Shown piece after piece: positions 37,801-51,206 of a DNA stretch of 64,000 nt. The translations under genes were made by a program, and so were the position numbers. The notes below the pieces were generated by a model. It was not told the origin of the DNA and searched no databases. It saw only the letters and a list, made by a program, of their open reading frames with translations. Every line of letters begins with the position of its first letter. The stretch's first letter is position 1. The stretch is from Rhinopomastus cyanomelas (Eukaryota > Chordata > Aves > Bucerotiformes > Rhinopomastidae), in the NCBI GenBank assembly GCA_013400115.1, contig VXBP01008204.1, forward strand, positions 2,249,804 through 2,313,803, given 5' to 3'.

Positions 37801-38664
37801 AATACAGCCAGAAAGCCTATAAGAGTCGGGGGGAATCAGCTTATTTTCTAGGGTTGGCTGAGCTAAGGGTGAAAATGTTTCAGAGGGTTGGCTGGGCAGC
37901 CTGGGGGATTTCTATTAAGGGCTATCTAGACTGAGAGAAATCCCTGTGATTTCATCTTGAAAGTTTTACTCGCCGAAACTCCCTTTGTCATGTTATTTGC
38001 ATGAGCCTCAAATTCAGAAGTCTCTCTCTTTCTTTAGTACTTGGTTTCTTTCTACAAAGTGTAGGCTGAGATTATGTTCTCAAACGCTCTGAGCACAAGT
38101 TATTCAGACAATACTTTAGTTCTGGGTCGTTGGAAGTCTTTGAAGGGAGAATTATGCCTGTCAGAGCTGGGATTTTGGTTCAGTCACTGGGTCTTTTTAA
38201 TCACTGCAGTTTCTGTGCTATCCAAGAGGCACTCTTCCAGTATAGATGAAAATGCAAATAATAGAAGGCAGCTTCTGACTACAGGCTTTAAAGGAGAAGA
38301 GAAGACAGCACTCCTCAAAGGTTTCACTGGAATCTCAGCAGCTTGCAGTATGCAAGTATTAGATTGGGCCAAATGTCTGAACCTACTCAATGTTTGCTGT
38401 AATTCTGGGCACTTATCCTCTGACATCCTCATCGCCAAGGTGCTACAGCTCTCATTTTATTTACTTTCTTGACAATGAGGGCTATACAGTTCCCGTTTTG
38501 AAGTGCTGTGTTATGTGATGTCAAGGTGTCAGAGGAAGTTAACCCTTTGTGTTTACACACAGAAGGGATTTCTGTAAGCAGAAAGCTATTTAATGGTAAA
38601 AAAAACCAACCCCTTAAATATCCCCTCCACCCATCAATGTTTTTTCCTGTGGACAGTAAAAAAA

Positions 38665-38682
38665 ACATAGAATCATAGAATC
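38665..38682 (-). repeat. Isolated CATAGAAT octamer pair (possible CR1 tail remnant)
   Basis: ACATAGAATCATAGAATCCA reads as the tail octamers of a minus-strand CR1, but no CR1 body follows. It could be a very short 5'-truncated insertion or chance. Confidence 0.4.
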
Positions 38683-41600
38683 CAATATAAAAAATGGTAT
38701 TTTTTGTGTGTTACATGATAGAGGAATAGATGTTATTCTCCTTTTAGCATGAAAGACTAAATACTGGTGGAAAATGCTGGCATTTCATTCCACAATAATG
38801 AACAGAAATAACATTAAACCATTTATAAAACATCTGTAACAGTGAATCAAAGGGTGCTTCTGATGACTGCTCCTTGTATCACAACAGTAGAAGCCATCTA
38901 AAGCAAGAGAGTTTATTTGCAGCAAAGATAGGTGAGAAACAAACACAAATAGAAACTGTACTTCTGCTATGGTGGCAAAGCTCATACAAACCCCATCTCC
39001 ACCATGGCTCAGGTTTCTCTGACCAAAAACATGATCCCCAGGGACACTGGCCACCAGTTCCCATTGACCTGGTTATGCTGTAATTATTTTTTTTATGCTC
39101 TGTGTTTGCAAAATGAGTTTGCTAGCTCACATCAGCTCAGCTGGCACTTGGACACCTTGGCACAACTCCCAGTGGCTGAACAGAGAATAGCTGACTCTTT
39201 CCAAAGACCAGGAGCTTGCTGCCCCATAAGAACAAAATTTTCTCATGCATATTTTCTCATGCTGATGCTCTCAAACAACAGACTCCTCAGAAGCACAGAA
39301 GTAACAAACTAGTAGGAACAAACATATATCAAACCTGTCAAAACGACAGCAAGTTCTAGGCATTGTATATCCAGGGAGAGAACAACCTTATCTCTGGTTA
39401 GAAAAACTGTAAATGAATAAATTACTTGAAAATAGGCTGTTAACATATAAAATGAGTGCAGTGGTATTGGAAAACTGTTTACAAAAATTGCCTGGACTCA
39501 AGGTCTGGTGAGTGCTGACAAAGAAAATAGTTGCTGCCTCAATAGCCCTGGACAACAGAAAAGAAGATGAGGCAAAACAATGCAGATGTATCTGGCTCTC
39601 TGAAATAAATTTAAAGGGGAAGCAAGGCATTAGATGAGCTCTTTCTCATGTGACTCATTTCTGTGGGAAAAACATGCATGCAACGGATGTTTTTTGCATG
39701 AAGAGAAAAAAAATTGAAGGTGCCTTTTGGGAAATCTACAGGCCACTTTGGGTAATCTCAGGTTTAGGAAGAAATAAGATTATAAGCATTGAAGTGAGAG
39801 CAACCAGACTTATTTCAGATCAGAAAAATGCTCCCATTGACTTGGTTTCCCAATTGTATAAAAAGTCAGCAGGAGAGAGGAACACTCATCCAAATACTGC
39901 AGACCAAGCTGCCTTTTTGTTTTCCTCACCACTTTCTCAGCTGTAAACTACCGGTTTCTCATCTGGGCTACCTTTCTCTTGCTTGCTTGGTTTTTCCCCA
40001 GAGCTGTTGATATGTGACTATCTCTTCTCTGGTTCCTTCACTTCACTCCCTGTCTCGGCACACAGGGAATGCAACAAACCTGAAAGCTAAAGACTCCTTA
40101 AGAGAAGCACCACTTCCTTAACTTAAGGCACCAATCGCTTGTACAAAGTGTCCTTCAGGCCACGGATCACAAAAGAACAAGACGCACACTTGTGCACAGC
40201 GAAAACAAGGCACAACTTTAATGTTCTGGACTTCCAGGTGTAGGGCAACCTCTGCTCATAAATTCACTCATAAAAATTCCTGTATGTTTTATTTTTCTGC
40301 ATATTTCTTTGTTGCCTCCTGGCAGGGTTTTTAGACTTCATTTACCAACAGGTAGAACCTTGCCACAAGCAAGGGTTAAGATGTCTCTCCAGGCAAGTCT
40401 TCTCTCCACTTCCCTGTCTATTTGTCCCATAGTGTCTATTTGGGGACTTCACTCACCTCTCCTCTTGAATGTAAAGTCAGCAGGATAAAGATTGGCCTAG
40501 TGTTCACCACAGAGTTGAAATGTCAGTTCTAGACTGCGTGAACTAGAAGAGCAAACAAACTAATGCTAAAGCAGATAAGGCATGAATGAGATCTTTCTCT
40601 GCAAACTTTCATTCCAGGACAATAACTTGGACAGTGAGTGTCTGGCAGCTGCCATCATCACTTGAAATTATACAAGCTGAGATAAAATAATTCCTTTGTG
40701 ATGCAAATGCATCTCATGCAGAGATAGTGCAGCCAGTATATTAACATCAGTAGAGGAAATTAATCAGACAAGTTTGTTGAGACAAGAGCTACACCTTCTA
40801 TCTTGACTGATCAGCACAGTGCAGCATAAGCCTGCGAGCAGCATCATACCATCTCCCGGCTTAAGCCCCTTAATTTTACAGTTCCCACAAGAAAAATGTC
40901 AAAAAGCACTGAAAGTCCCCTTTTATATATCAACAAAAAAAGATTCATTGGGTTAAACCTATGATCTGTATTCCTTCTGGGGTAGGGGAAACTCTCATCA
41001 AACCTACAGCTGTTTAGTACTGGTTTTAAATTTCAGATTATGGAAAACAGCAATATAGACCTTCTTTTCTTAACAGCTTTCTGATCTTCTGACTGCAATT
41101 CCCACCCTGAGTGATGGCAGCTCAGGAAAATCGCATGCTCTGAAGAGCCTAGTGGCAGCAGAGAATCTCATCAATTGTAATCCCTGAAAGGTACACGGGG
41201 TTCGAGCCCGACAACAAAACATTGCACAGTGCGGCAGAGCAGAGCAGATCTGCTCCCTCCTTACACCAGCAACAGAGCCAACACCTCCCTGCCTTGTGTG
41301 GCCTTTGCCTCTGGATCCTGGGAGAGCAGCAGATGAATGACCTGATTGAACACAGAGATGCCCTGTGTAAAGGTAGGTATCAGATATGAAATACCAAGTG
41401 GCAACTCCCAGGATGGAAAGGACAAAGGTCTGCTCTTTTTTAAATGAAAGTGTAGCACTAGAAAGACTGGACTTCTGAATCTAGTCCATCTCAGGGGAGA
41501 AAAGAGCAAGGCAGGGACTAAAGCTTTTTTTCTTTTTATATATGTAGTTTTCTGTAGTTACCTTGATGGGCTGGAAACACAGTTCTTCCCCAGCTTCCCA

Positions 41601-41839
41601 GCATTTTGAGACCAAACAAGGTCTAGCCACCTGCCATTCCCTGGATTAAATGGAGTTGTGAGAATGAAGTTTCATCAGTAATAAAACATAGTTGCTAGGT
41701 TGCAAAAGCTCAAATTCTTCATTGCACCCCTTGTAGCTTAGACAGGCATGTGAATTCTTTCCAAACCCACAGACTTCACTGGTCTGTGTAACTGAGAAAC
41801 TTCCCTTTTGCCAATGCTTGGCAAACAGTAGATCTAAAA

Positions 41840-41864
41840 AACAGTGGACTCAGAGTCCACTGTT
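41840..41864. repeat. 25-bp near-perfect palindrome
   Basis: Arms AACAGTGGACTC (41840-41851) and GAGTCCACTGTT (41853-41864) are exact reverse complements around one central base. Pairing does not extend beyond the arms. Confidence 0.9.
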
Positions 41865-42446
41865 CCTGGCTTGTTAGCAAAGTTTGGTTTTGAGCCCTGA
41901 GAACTCAAATCATTCTTGCTTGCAAGCTTTCTCCTGGAGCCTGAGCAGGCCTGTTGAAGACCAGAATCAAATTTACAGGAGTCTCTATTAGATCAACCTC
42001 TTGAGTCTTTCTTAACAGCATGATAACATTTCACATTGTTATGCTCCACAAGCCCATTTTTCCCACCCATGGATGTATGACTTTATTTAATAAAGCATTA
42101 CATTTGAGTAAGGAGGACAAATGCTTGCACAGGGAAGACAGAATGATGCACAATACACAATAATGCACAACTCCATAACTAACTCTACATATCTACAAGT
42201 ATCTCCCATTCATAGTTCTCCAAACTTGTGGAGAATTTTTGACTGCATAGGGAAGATAGATTTTTCTTTTGTTACTTTCACCCACAGCATTTAACATCAC
42301 TTCAAAAACCCTTTCAATAAGGACGTAGCACGTTGGTCTGTGCATCCCAAAGCCCAGTATAGCACAGACAACAGTAAGGCCCCCAGCTGCACATTCCTGC
42401 TGCCTTAAAAATCCTAGCACAGGCTTTTTACTAGCATGTCAACTGC

Positions 42447-42711
42447 TAGGAAATGTGGGAATGGTTTCAAGCTAAAAAATGGTAGATTTGGATTAGATCT
42501 TGGGAAGAAATTCCCCACTATGAGGGTGGTGAGGCACTGGAACAAATTGCCCAAAAGGTTGTGCGAGCTCCATTACTGGAAACGTTCACGGCCAGGTTGG
42601 ATGGGGCACTGAGCAAGCTGGTCTAGTGAGAAGTGTCCCTGCCCATGGCAAAGGGGTTGGAATTAGATGATCTCTGATGTCTGTTCCAATCTAAGCCATA
42701 CTACGATTCTG
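42447..42711 (+). mobile_element. CR1 LINE 3' end, about 265 bp
   Basis: Sense-strand CR1: TTCAAGCTAAAAAATGGTAG, GGGAAGAAATTCCCCACTAT, GAGGCACTGGAACAAATTGC, CACTGAGCAAGCTGGTCTAG, CTGCCCATGGCAAAGGGGTT, then a degenerate ACTACGATTCT tail. It is of the same older type as the copy at 33108 and has no coding frame. Confidence 0.88.
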
Positions 42712-45700
42712 AAGAGTTGCCTCCTTGTGTCAGCATCTGCTCAGAGACAAGAGCCTTACTCCACATTCTTGCTGCAGAGCAGAAAAGCAACTGTACTGCT
42801 GCAGCAGCCGTCTGTCTACACCTCTGCCTGTTTGCACATCACTGGAGACATCAGCATTGTCCTGAGCCTGCAATTCTTTAAAAGCTTGTGGAAGCAGCTG
42901 CAGAGGTATTGATTAAGAGAACCACTAAGTCCTCATCAACATCTTAGAAGTAAATAGGGAAAAGTGCATTGCAAAATCTGTATTCTAATTATAGCTAGAA
43001 ACAACTAAGGCAAAAGAGCTATGTGGAGAAATATTAAGCTGTGAGTAACAATACAGCCAGGCAAGAGGAAAATATAGATAACAGGAAGGGTAATAGCCCT
43101 CCCACAGACTGTAGAGTAGCATAGTTAAGGTGAGATATTTGCTCATACAGGAGCAGAAACTCAGATTAGATTTACTTTGTGAGCCACAGGTCTGTCTTTT
43201 TTACCCAGATCACACTGGGTGGGTATAATTCAGTATACCTGCATCCTATCTTTGGAGAGGCACAGTGTGGATATAACTAGCAGAACATACTGCTGTTGGA
43301 GAAACATTCTCTCTTCCTTTCTCTACGTAAGGCTCTAATCATGAGTGATGAAGTTTTATAAGCATTACAAACATGCTGAAGCCAAAGATCAGTGGCTGAA
43401 AATTTGTCCTGTGTAATCTTCTGACTGGACTCTCGAAAAGTATTTTTAAAAATATAACCCATCTCCTTTATATTTCTTAAAGATGTAGTCCTTCCTCAGT
43501 AAGAAATTCCCCTTGGACAGGAGTTCAGTTGTAGACACAATACATCAGATGAGAAGCTTGATGTATATCAGCAGCAGACCTAAGAGGCTGAGAGCACGGA
43601 TCCATCAGCAAGGAACATAATGTGAAATTGCTTGTACACGCTGTTCCTCTGCTTGCTGGAAAAGCTCTGTTCTTGTGACACTTCAGGGGATTAAGCTGAT
43701 GAGTGTGCTATGCAACCAGGAACTAATACTGCTTAAACCAGACTTTCTTAGCCTTTTTTTAAAATCCTTTTTTCCTCAGGCTGGTGACCTCTCAGCCAAA
43801 GTTCAAACTCTAGCTACCTCTTTAAGTGTACAAATAACACATGGATCAGCTTGCTTCATTGGGAAGAGTCATGCCTCTAGCAAATGGGAGAAGACATGAG
43901 GGGACTGCTTGCTTACAAGCTGAAATACAACCAACACACCTCTTTGCTTTACTTCTTGAGTTCTATTCATTATCCCTGGAGACTGGTATCCTGTCTGAGC
44001 ACAGCGGGACCAGAAATCTGGGTCTTAAACCTAGGTCTTTTCTTAGTCAGCCCTGGGCAGGACTCTTCACCTGTAGTGACTGTTGGGACTGTCCAGAGCC
44101 ATCTTCCTCCAGTCCTCAGTCAAGCAAATCAAGATAAAACAAACCTCCTTGGAGAGCAGTGCTGTCAGTGTTTTTCTTCAGGTGACTAAACCTCAGTCCT
44201 GAGATGAACACTCCCAGCACATCAGTTAACAAGATAGATTTTGTTTGGGTAAACCACATAAAGTTGTCTAGGTCTCAAAAGGTGGAGCTCAGCCTTAACT
44301 CTTCTGCTGTGTGAGTAGTAAGAATGGTTCCTATCAAAACGTGTAAAACTGAAGTTACATAATAATGATCTTCTGAAGCAAAACTTCTGGAACAAATGCT
44401 TCTCATGCCTAAGAAAAGATGCCCACTCTTGTGAATGTGCTGCACAAAACATTTGGTGTAATTGTGGTTCTACAATAGAAGGAAGGTTGAATTAATTAAG
44501 AGAAAGAGGCTTCCCAACTAACTCAAAAGAATTAAAACAATAATTGCCTGAGCATCTGAATGTTTTCTTCCACAGAGACCAAGTGATCTTCTTTTAAAGG
44601 AATAAAAGCTAGGAAATTGGTTTTTTCCTCAGTTGGGGAATAGAAGCTACAAAGTGCCAAGTAAATTGGCATAAGCTTGAGAAGCTATGTCTATAAATCA
44701 ATTTTACCTGTAATCTTGCTCTACATAGAAAAGAAGCCCAGCACGTTTCAAATGTCAATACTGCTTGAGCTAATGTTACTCATTTTCAGAGCCTGAGGTC
44801 AGGTAAACAAAAAAAGATGCCCATAGTAAGATCAGTTGTTGCTGCATTAGACTGAGGACAATTGTCATCTCCCTGAGAACAATTGATTCTGGGCTTTGGT
44901 CAGCAGCTGGCAGTTTTCCTGTGCCACCTCCTCTGTAGAAGGTGCCAACCTGCGCAGGTACAACTTGTCCATAGGTTTTAAAAGTGGGAAAGGATAGTCA
45001 CCCAGCAACAGTAGATTGCTTGAGATCTGCCAGCTGGACTGGTAACTTTTCAACTTGGAGATTGAGATTCATGACACACACAAGGACAAGGTGTCATCTT
45101 CAGTCTCAGTGTAGTGGCCCTCAGCAGGATGCACAAAACTGAATTCTGATCCCCAGAGAAGAAAGTGTTTGACAGGCAAACATTTCTTTTGCCACAGGAT
45201 GACAATTTTGGGAATGGAATGTCTCTTTTCTTGGAAAGGGTTGGTGAGTCAGTTGGACTTGGTGTTTTTATAGTTAGGTTGTGCTTTCAGTCTGACACAG
45301 AAGAGCAAGGAGGTGCTATTGTGTCACCCCCAGAGCCAGCTGCCCCAGACAGTAGTCTGTGCCTCCCACTCAGGCTTAATAGATGAGAGTGAATGAGAGA
45401 AGTCATTCTCATTGCCTTGGTCTCAGAAAGAGAGAGTCTGAACTTTAAATACTATAACAGTCAGTTGTTTTTCCCCATCAAATCGCTGTTTTATGGGACA
45501 GTCTGTGTCATGGTTTGACTTAAATACAATGAACTTTATTGCCAATCCGACATTTATTTGCAATGTATATTTACTGCCTGGGGAGCGAGGGTGAGCAGCA
45601 TGTTTTCTCCTCTGTCAAGCAGAGGAAAGATACAGCAGGACTCCCCCCATTATCTCCACTAAAAAGAATCAGATTTATTTGTTTTGACTTGAGAGAGTCA

Positions 45701-48700
45701 TGTTTTACTGGGCATTGCTGCACTTTTACAAGCTGAATGAGATCTACCTTGTTCTTAATAAGGTATAAATACATCCTTCCTCTGTAATACCCTGATCTGG
45801 GGGGAAGTGCTGAAAGAGAGGGTGTTTGTTATTTTACAAGCTTTTTACAATACTGGCTTAATGAGATAATGTATTTATTTATTATAACAATAAACACAGC
45901 TGTAAAATGTACCATAAAAAATAATAGATGACTCTCAGATTTCTATACTGAACATGTCAGCTGTAATTGGGGAATAAATTAAATGATCCATCTGCTTGCC
46001 ATCTCCTACACTGTTTTCCCTAGTATCCTCAATATTTAAATACAGTCAGCATAATTTATATTAATTACTCACTAACAACAGCAACAACAAAAATTCTGCA
46101 AGGAAATTGATTGGCCTTGTAATATAATTCCCCAGCTGCATCACACACACACACTATGTTCTTTTCCTTACACTTAAATCTAATGAGTATGATGGAGTTG
46201 CTTTTCTTATTAATAGTTTTCACTTTATCATGCCAATACTATTGAGTCTTCTCTTTATTAGTGTCCTGGAGACAGTGCTAGCAATGATCTATCATATAAA
46301 AGGTTGAGAGACAGTTCAATCCATTAAGCTGCAAAGTAAAGCTGCATCTCCTTTCCAAGAGCAGCAGCTTCAGGAAAACAGAACTCTGACACTCCTAAAA
46401 TTGGAATAATATCATCTGAACATCCAAAGATGAAGCGTTTGGGTAACAGACATTAACACAGGCGGATCTGGAGGAATATTTTCTCTCTCAAATGTGTGTA
46501 AATTTATATATGCCAATACTGGGTTTTATAGAACCAAGACAGGGGAGAATTTCTTACACAGCAGGAGACTGAAAGACACAAAAAGAACCCAAAGTTTTCA
46601 CAAGTCCTTGACCAGTGTTAAATTCATCAGGGCACAGTGCCATTTCTTTGGGAAACCTTAACTGATCAGTGACAAGCTAAGTAATTGCCATCGAGTGTCT
46701 TCACTCTTCGGACCATACATCACATCTGGAATTAGTGTAATATTTCTTCAGGAGCTGACTAAGAGAGGCACAATGATGTGAGAAGACTGTAGTTTGGAAA
46801 TTGTTTTCTATTTTCATCTTAAGAACAAAGATGTCACATCTGGTGCTAAAGTTACCATTTTCATAACCCAATCCGTGTGTAAGGATTATTTTAATTTTCC
46901 TTTTACTAGGAAAATTACAGTAACTTGAAAAGTCTTGAAACTTTGAGAATCTTTGTTCAGGAAATCCAACTTCAAACGTTTCTGAATAGTCTATAGAAAC
47001 TATTGATCAAGAAAGATTAAATAGAGTATTTAACAGGATACTGGTGTTTTCCATGAACCACACCCTAACCAGTCTGGAAACTGAACTGTATACAACCTTC
47101 TTCTTCTACTTCATTGTAAAAGTACTTAGGCCTAAAAACATTAAGAGCTTCATTAGCACTTAAGTCTTTCTGTCATCATTGAAGACACCCAGGAAATCTA
47201 AATATTTACTGTTAGTAAAATAAAACACTGTAATGATACAGAAAGCATTCAGAGTCATGTAATTAATTGAATAAGTACGTTAGTACGTTTAGAGCTAAAA
47301 CTTTTGCCAGATTCGCTAGACTGTCAAATAGCCTGTAATTTATTTAGAGTTTGGCCAAATCTCTCTCCTTCAAGATTGGCTCTGAGGTTAAGGTTTTAAA
47401 ATACTCAACAGTCAGTAAGGACATCCAGTTAGAATTGTGCAGATACCCACTGACATATATTCAGCTGCTTCTGAAGTAGTCGTATTCTTTTTCCACCAAC
47501 TCCCAAATACCACGAGCTCACACTTTGGGTAGGTACAAAATTAATGTTGCCTGCTGTGTTTAATGGGCCATTTTAAGAAGTTCCCATTGCTGTTCTCCAT
47601 CAGACCATTGCATCTTCTGATAGGACAGATTTTTCTATACAGCTGAAAGTTACATGGCGGCAGGCACAGGTTGTTTTGGGGTTGGGGCTTTTTTCCTTGG
47701 TGGGTCATTTGCAAGTTTTTTTTGGCAGAAAATCCTTCAGAAAATGTCTCAAACAAATGGAGTAAAATGCTGAAAGGGTTTGAAAGGCAGCACACAGAAG
47801 GTGCATCTCCACTGAGCAGTTCTCTAGCTAGCAACAATGTCCTGGTGATAGGGATTCTGCTTACAAGCTGGTTTGTCCAAATAAAAGAAGATGATCAGGC
47901 AGCTATATTTCAAAACCAGTCAACAGACTTTCCATCTTCTTTCAATTTTTGTTCTTCCCTCATCCTTCTCTTCCAGAGGGCATGGAACAACCTACTGCAG
48001 ATGCCCTGCTTGAATATCTTATTCACAAGGGCAAAGCTATTTCTTCTTGTGAGCAATTAAAAAGGTTTGAGTGCCTGTGGTGGCTGGTTAGAGAGGTTAT
48101 TGCTAGTTAGTGCTATTATGGGATTCAGCTGTCTCTGTTTTCCATTTCAGCCCATTTTCTGTTATTATTCCAAAGGGTTCAATAGCAAGGCACCACTCAG
48201 GATAAGACAGAAAATCTGAGTAATAGACATTATCCTATTTTCTGAAAAGGAAAAAGCAATACGAGTTGTGGAAGCAGCTTAGCATGCCATTTTAATCAGA
48301 AATAATGGAAGGGATGTCTCAGTTTCTGTTCTGTGTCAATCATTTCACTGGCTGCAGTAATAACCCATTAATCTTGGACAGTTTTGCTTTGTGACTAGCA
48401 CATTGTTGTTCTCCTCTAAACAAATATCCCTCTGGTATAATTGCACTGACAGCTTTTTGCTAGGACAGGAATTGTCCTGGAAGGAAATTGTGTGGATCCC
48501 TCATTTGTGAAAACTTTTTACCAGATGTTTTTCTTGGATGATTTCCCCATCCAGAAAGCAGCACAGAAACAGCACCCTTCATTGATACCACCCGAGATCT
48601 TCACAAGACAAAAATCACTTTGTCCCCTGCACTTGACTGGTTTTCTGCTAACTGGGCCCATTTACAACTGTTTTTCTCTGTCTGCTCCAAGGTAAAGACA

Positions 48701-51091
48701 GACTTCACAATGGACAGCTCAGTGCCATCAGGTCCTTTAACTGCATTACACCAGCCTTCTATCCTTTCAGGGTGCCTTGCTTAAGGAAAGGCTTACAAGC
48801 ATGGCCTTGTTCTTTAGAGCAACCTGACTCTACCTAGCTATAATTAGCTAATATTTACCCTGAGGAGATTTGGGGAGATTTCACTCACCCTCCAATACCT
48901 GGCTGCAGAGGAACCCTTGGTTCTCATGGTTCCCAAGGGATTTGGACAGTTTTAGCCTCACTTATATCTTCACATAACCTCAATAAAGATTAAGATTCTA
49001 ATTTCTTGGTTGTATTTTTCCTTTCCACAGAGTTTGGGAATGAATGTTGCATTTTGATATCTTTGAAATGTTGTCACTCTGATTTATTCCAATAATCATG
49101 ATAGTGGCAGTACTGAGGTATCCATCCCATCCCTGGGTTCCCAGCTAGAGAAAAGGTGGACTTGGGTCTTCCCCCAAAAACTCTTAATGTATATTTCTAT
49201 TGTCACACTTACAAACACCACCAAAAAAATTCTATTTATTAAAACCCAGCATAACCATGGCCATATGCAGCAATGTCTCTCCACTGATGAAAAACCAGGG
49301 CATGGACTTAATGGCTGTTTTAATCGTTCAGAGCAGATGCCGTAACATTGCAGGACAGAAAGAGGAATGTTGTACACAAGTGGCCCTGGAGGAAGAATCT
49401 GAGAAAACAGTACATCACATTCTGGGTCTTGCTCACACTAAGAGCAAGAATTAACCTAGAGCACTAACTTCTCTATATAGATATTTTGGAGTTGTTAATG
49501 CCTGTAAGAATTCAGGACTTAATATTTCACGCATCTTTTGAATGATGGATACTCTCACTCTAAGACACTGACTGAGACATGAGTAATGTCGCCAGCTTTG
49601 TAAATGACCCCGTGTTGGATGACATCCGAGTGTCACTGGGAGCAGTACTACTGCACAAATAGTTAAGTCTAGCCCTACAATACATGGTAGAACGAGCAAA
49701 ATGTTCTCCCTGCCACCAACTCTGTTTATGACTGATCTTACACAATTCCATAACGAAAGGAAAGTCTGGAGGAAAGAGGAATATTGTTTAGAGATGCTGT
49801 TTTGTGGGACTTTCTAAATAAATTACTGTTATCCAGGGAGAAAAATATCAGCAGCTGGACAAGTGTTTAACCATTCACTTGAAAGGAAATAAAATTAAAT
49901 TGGAATTCCCAGAGCTCTTGGAAAACCTTATTGAAGAAGCCAGTAAAGAAGTTCACTGTCTAAGATTCAGGTACATTACAGCAAGCAAGTAGACTGGCTT
50001 ATGTAAATGAAATGGAGAATAAAACATCCCCCCGAATACAAGCATCACTGGGTGGGATTTACAGCAAAAATAATTGCATCTAAGTCCACACTTATTAGAG
50101 AGAGCTGTTTGTAGTCATTGCAGTAACACATTTAGGGGCAGCCTAACTAAGAAAGCTAAGTTCCAAAAACAGATCTTAAAGTTTTCTGGGTGATGGACAC
50201 AGCTGTTAAGCCCATTATTTCCCATTAGCATGAACAGGTGAAGCTACACTCATACCCCTCCATGTTAAACCCTCCTACACAGCCACACTCTCCAGCCACC
50301 TCACCCATTTGCCTTGGACTGGCATGACTACATATACAGATATCTGGATTGCAACTTGGATGGACTACAGGGAAATAAGTGCAAATCAGGGAAAATGCAA
50401 GGACAGGGTGTTAACCAAGGAAATAAACAAGGACCTTGAAAATTCTTTATACCAAAAACTCTTAGCCTCATTGGCAACAGCCCAGCGTTGCCAATCCTTT
50501 CTAGCGTAAGGATGACGTACACTTGTGTGGACCACTCTTATCCATAGCATCCTTTAGCTGGACATCCAACTCTCCATTACATCAGTCACAAAGTGTGACT
50601 TTATTTATCCATGTCCAGTGCAAGAAGCAAACTCTACTCTGTTATTCTTCCATCATAATTAAAACATATTTGAGTAACAGGGTAGGAGACTGTCTTTGAA
50701 CAGTGAATGCATGCAACTTCTTTTAATAAACATTCATCACAGTTCTCTATGATGTAAAATAACTGAGGAAATTTCTCCTTTTTTTAAATTGGGGTTAACC
50801 AAGCAGCACCCTGAAAAATTTATGCCGGCTACCTGTCGTTGTTAATGTCTTATACATGAGTTTTTAATTTTTGCCATTGTGTTTCTTAAATCCAAAACTA
50901 GAACACCAGCTGTGTTGCCATGCCAATGCAACTTTTAGAGAGGGCTGAATGTCAACATGTGATGAGCTTTCATTCATGATGGCACTCTAGTTCCAGAGAC
51001 AACTTCTTTTGAAGTTTATATTCAGACCCAAAAGCAGATGCCATAAAAAGAAAGGAAGCATTTTCAATGGCTAATGGAAGTGTCAGAATAA
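42712..51091. other. Long non-coding stretch, no gene recognised
   Basis: About 8.4 kb. The longest frame (129 codons, 47671-48060 plus) has no recognisable motif. A short CA run lies at about 46143-46154, and the 8-base word AGTACGTT is tandemly doubled at 47274-47289. The 45480-46260 block is notable and listed separately. A 9-bp hairpin with an 8-base loop lies at 50470-50495. Confidence 0.55.
45480..46260. other. Candidate conserved non-coding block (low confidence)
   Basis: An AT-rich segment dense in words typical of developmental enhancers: ATTTGCAA near 45556, CAGCTGTAATTGG near 45959, TAATTACTC near 46062, ATTGATTGG near 46107, and CAGCTG E-boxes. There is no repeat or open frame. 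This is an impression from word content only. Confidence 0.2.
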
Positions 51092-51206
51092 AGATTGGAT
51101 GTGGCACTTAGTGCTATGGTCTAGCCAATGGGGTGATGTTAGGTCATAGGCTGGACATAATGAGATTAGATGTCTTTTTCAGCCTCAGTAATTCTGTGAT
51201 TCTGTA
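51092..51206 (+). mobile_element. CR1 LINE 3' tail, about 115 bp
   Basis: Sense-strand CR1 end: GGATGTGGCACTTAGTGCTA, GGTGATGTTAGGTCATAGGC, TGGACATAATGAG, then AATTCTGTGATTCTGTA. It is an untranslated-region remnant only. Confidence 0.8.

Larger units (their letters stand above)
33635..42446. other. Long non-coding stretch with hairpins and a palindrome
   Basis: About 8.8 kb without a recognised gene. The 143-codon frame at 34951-35382 (minus) and the 132-codon frame at 38074-38472 (plus) show no family motif. The hairpins at 34796-34873, the octamer remnant at 38665-38682, a possible conserved block at 36960-37300 and the palindrome at 41840-41864 are described separately. Confidence 0.55.

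Noticed and set aside
41196..41215. GGTTCGAGCCC, an exact Pol III B box flanked by CGGG/CCCG
   Set aside because: No matching A box or tRNA fold upstream and no LINE tail downstream. An 11-base match of this kind is expected about by chance in a window this size.
50470..50495. Inverted TTGGC/GCCAA pair resembling an NFI site
   Set aside because: The spacing between half-sites is 14 bp rather than the 5 bp needed for NFI, so it is probably a chance hairpin.
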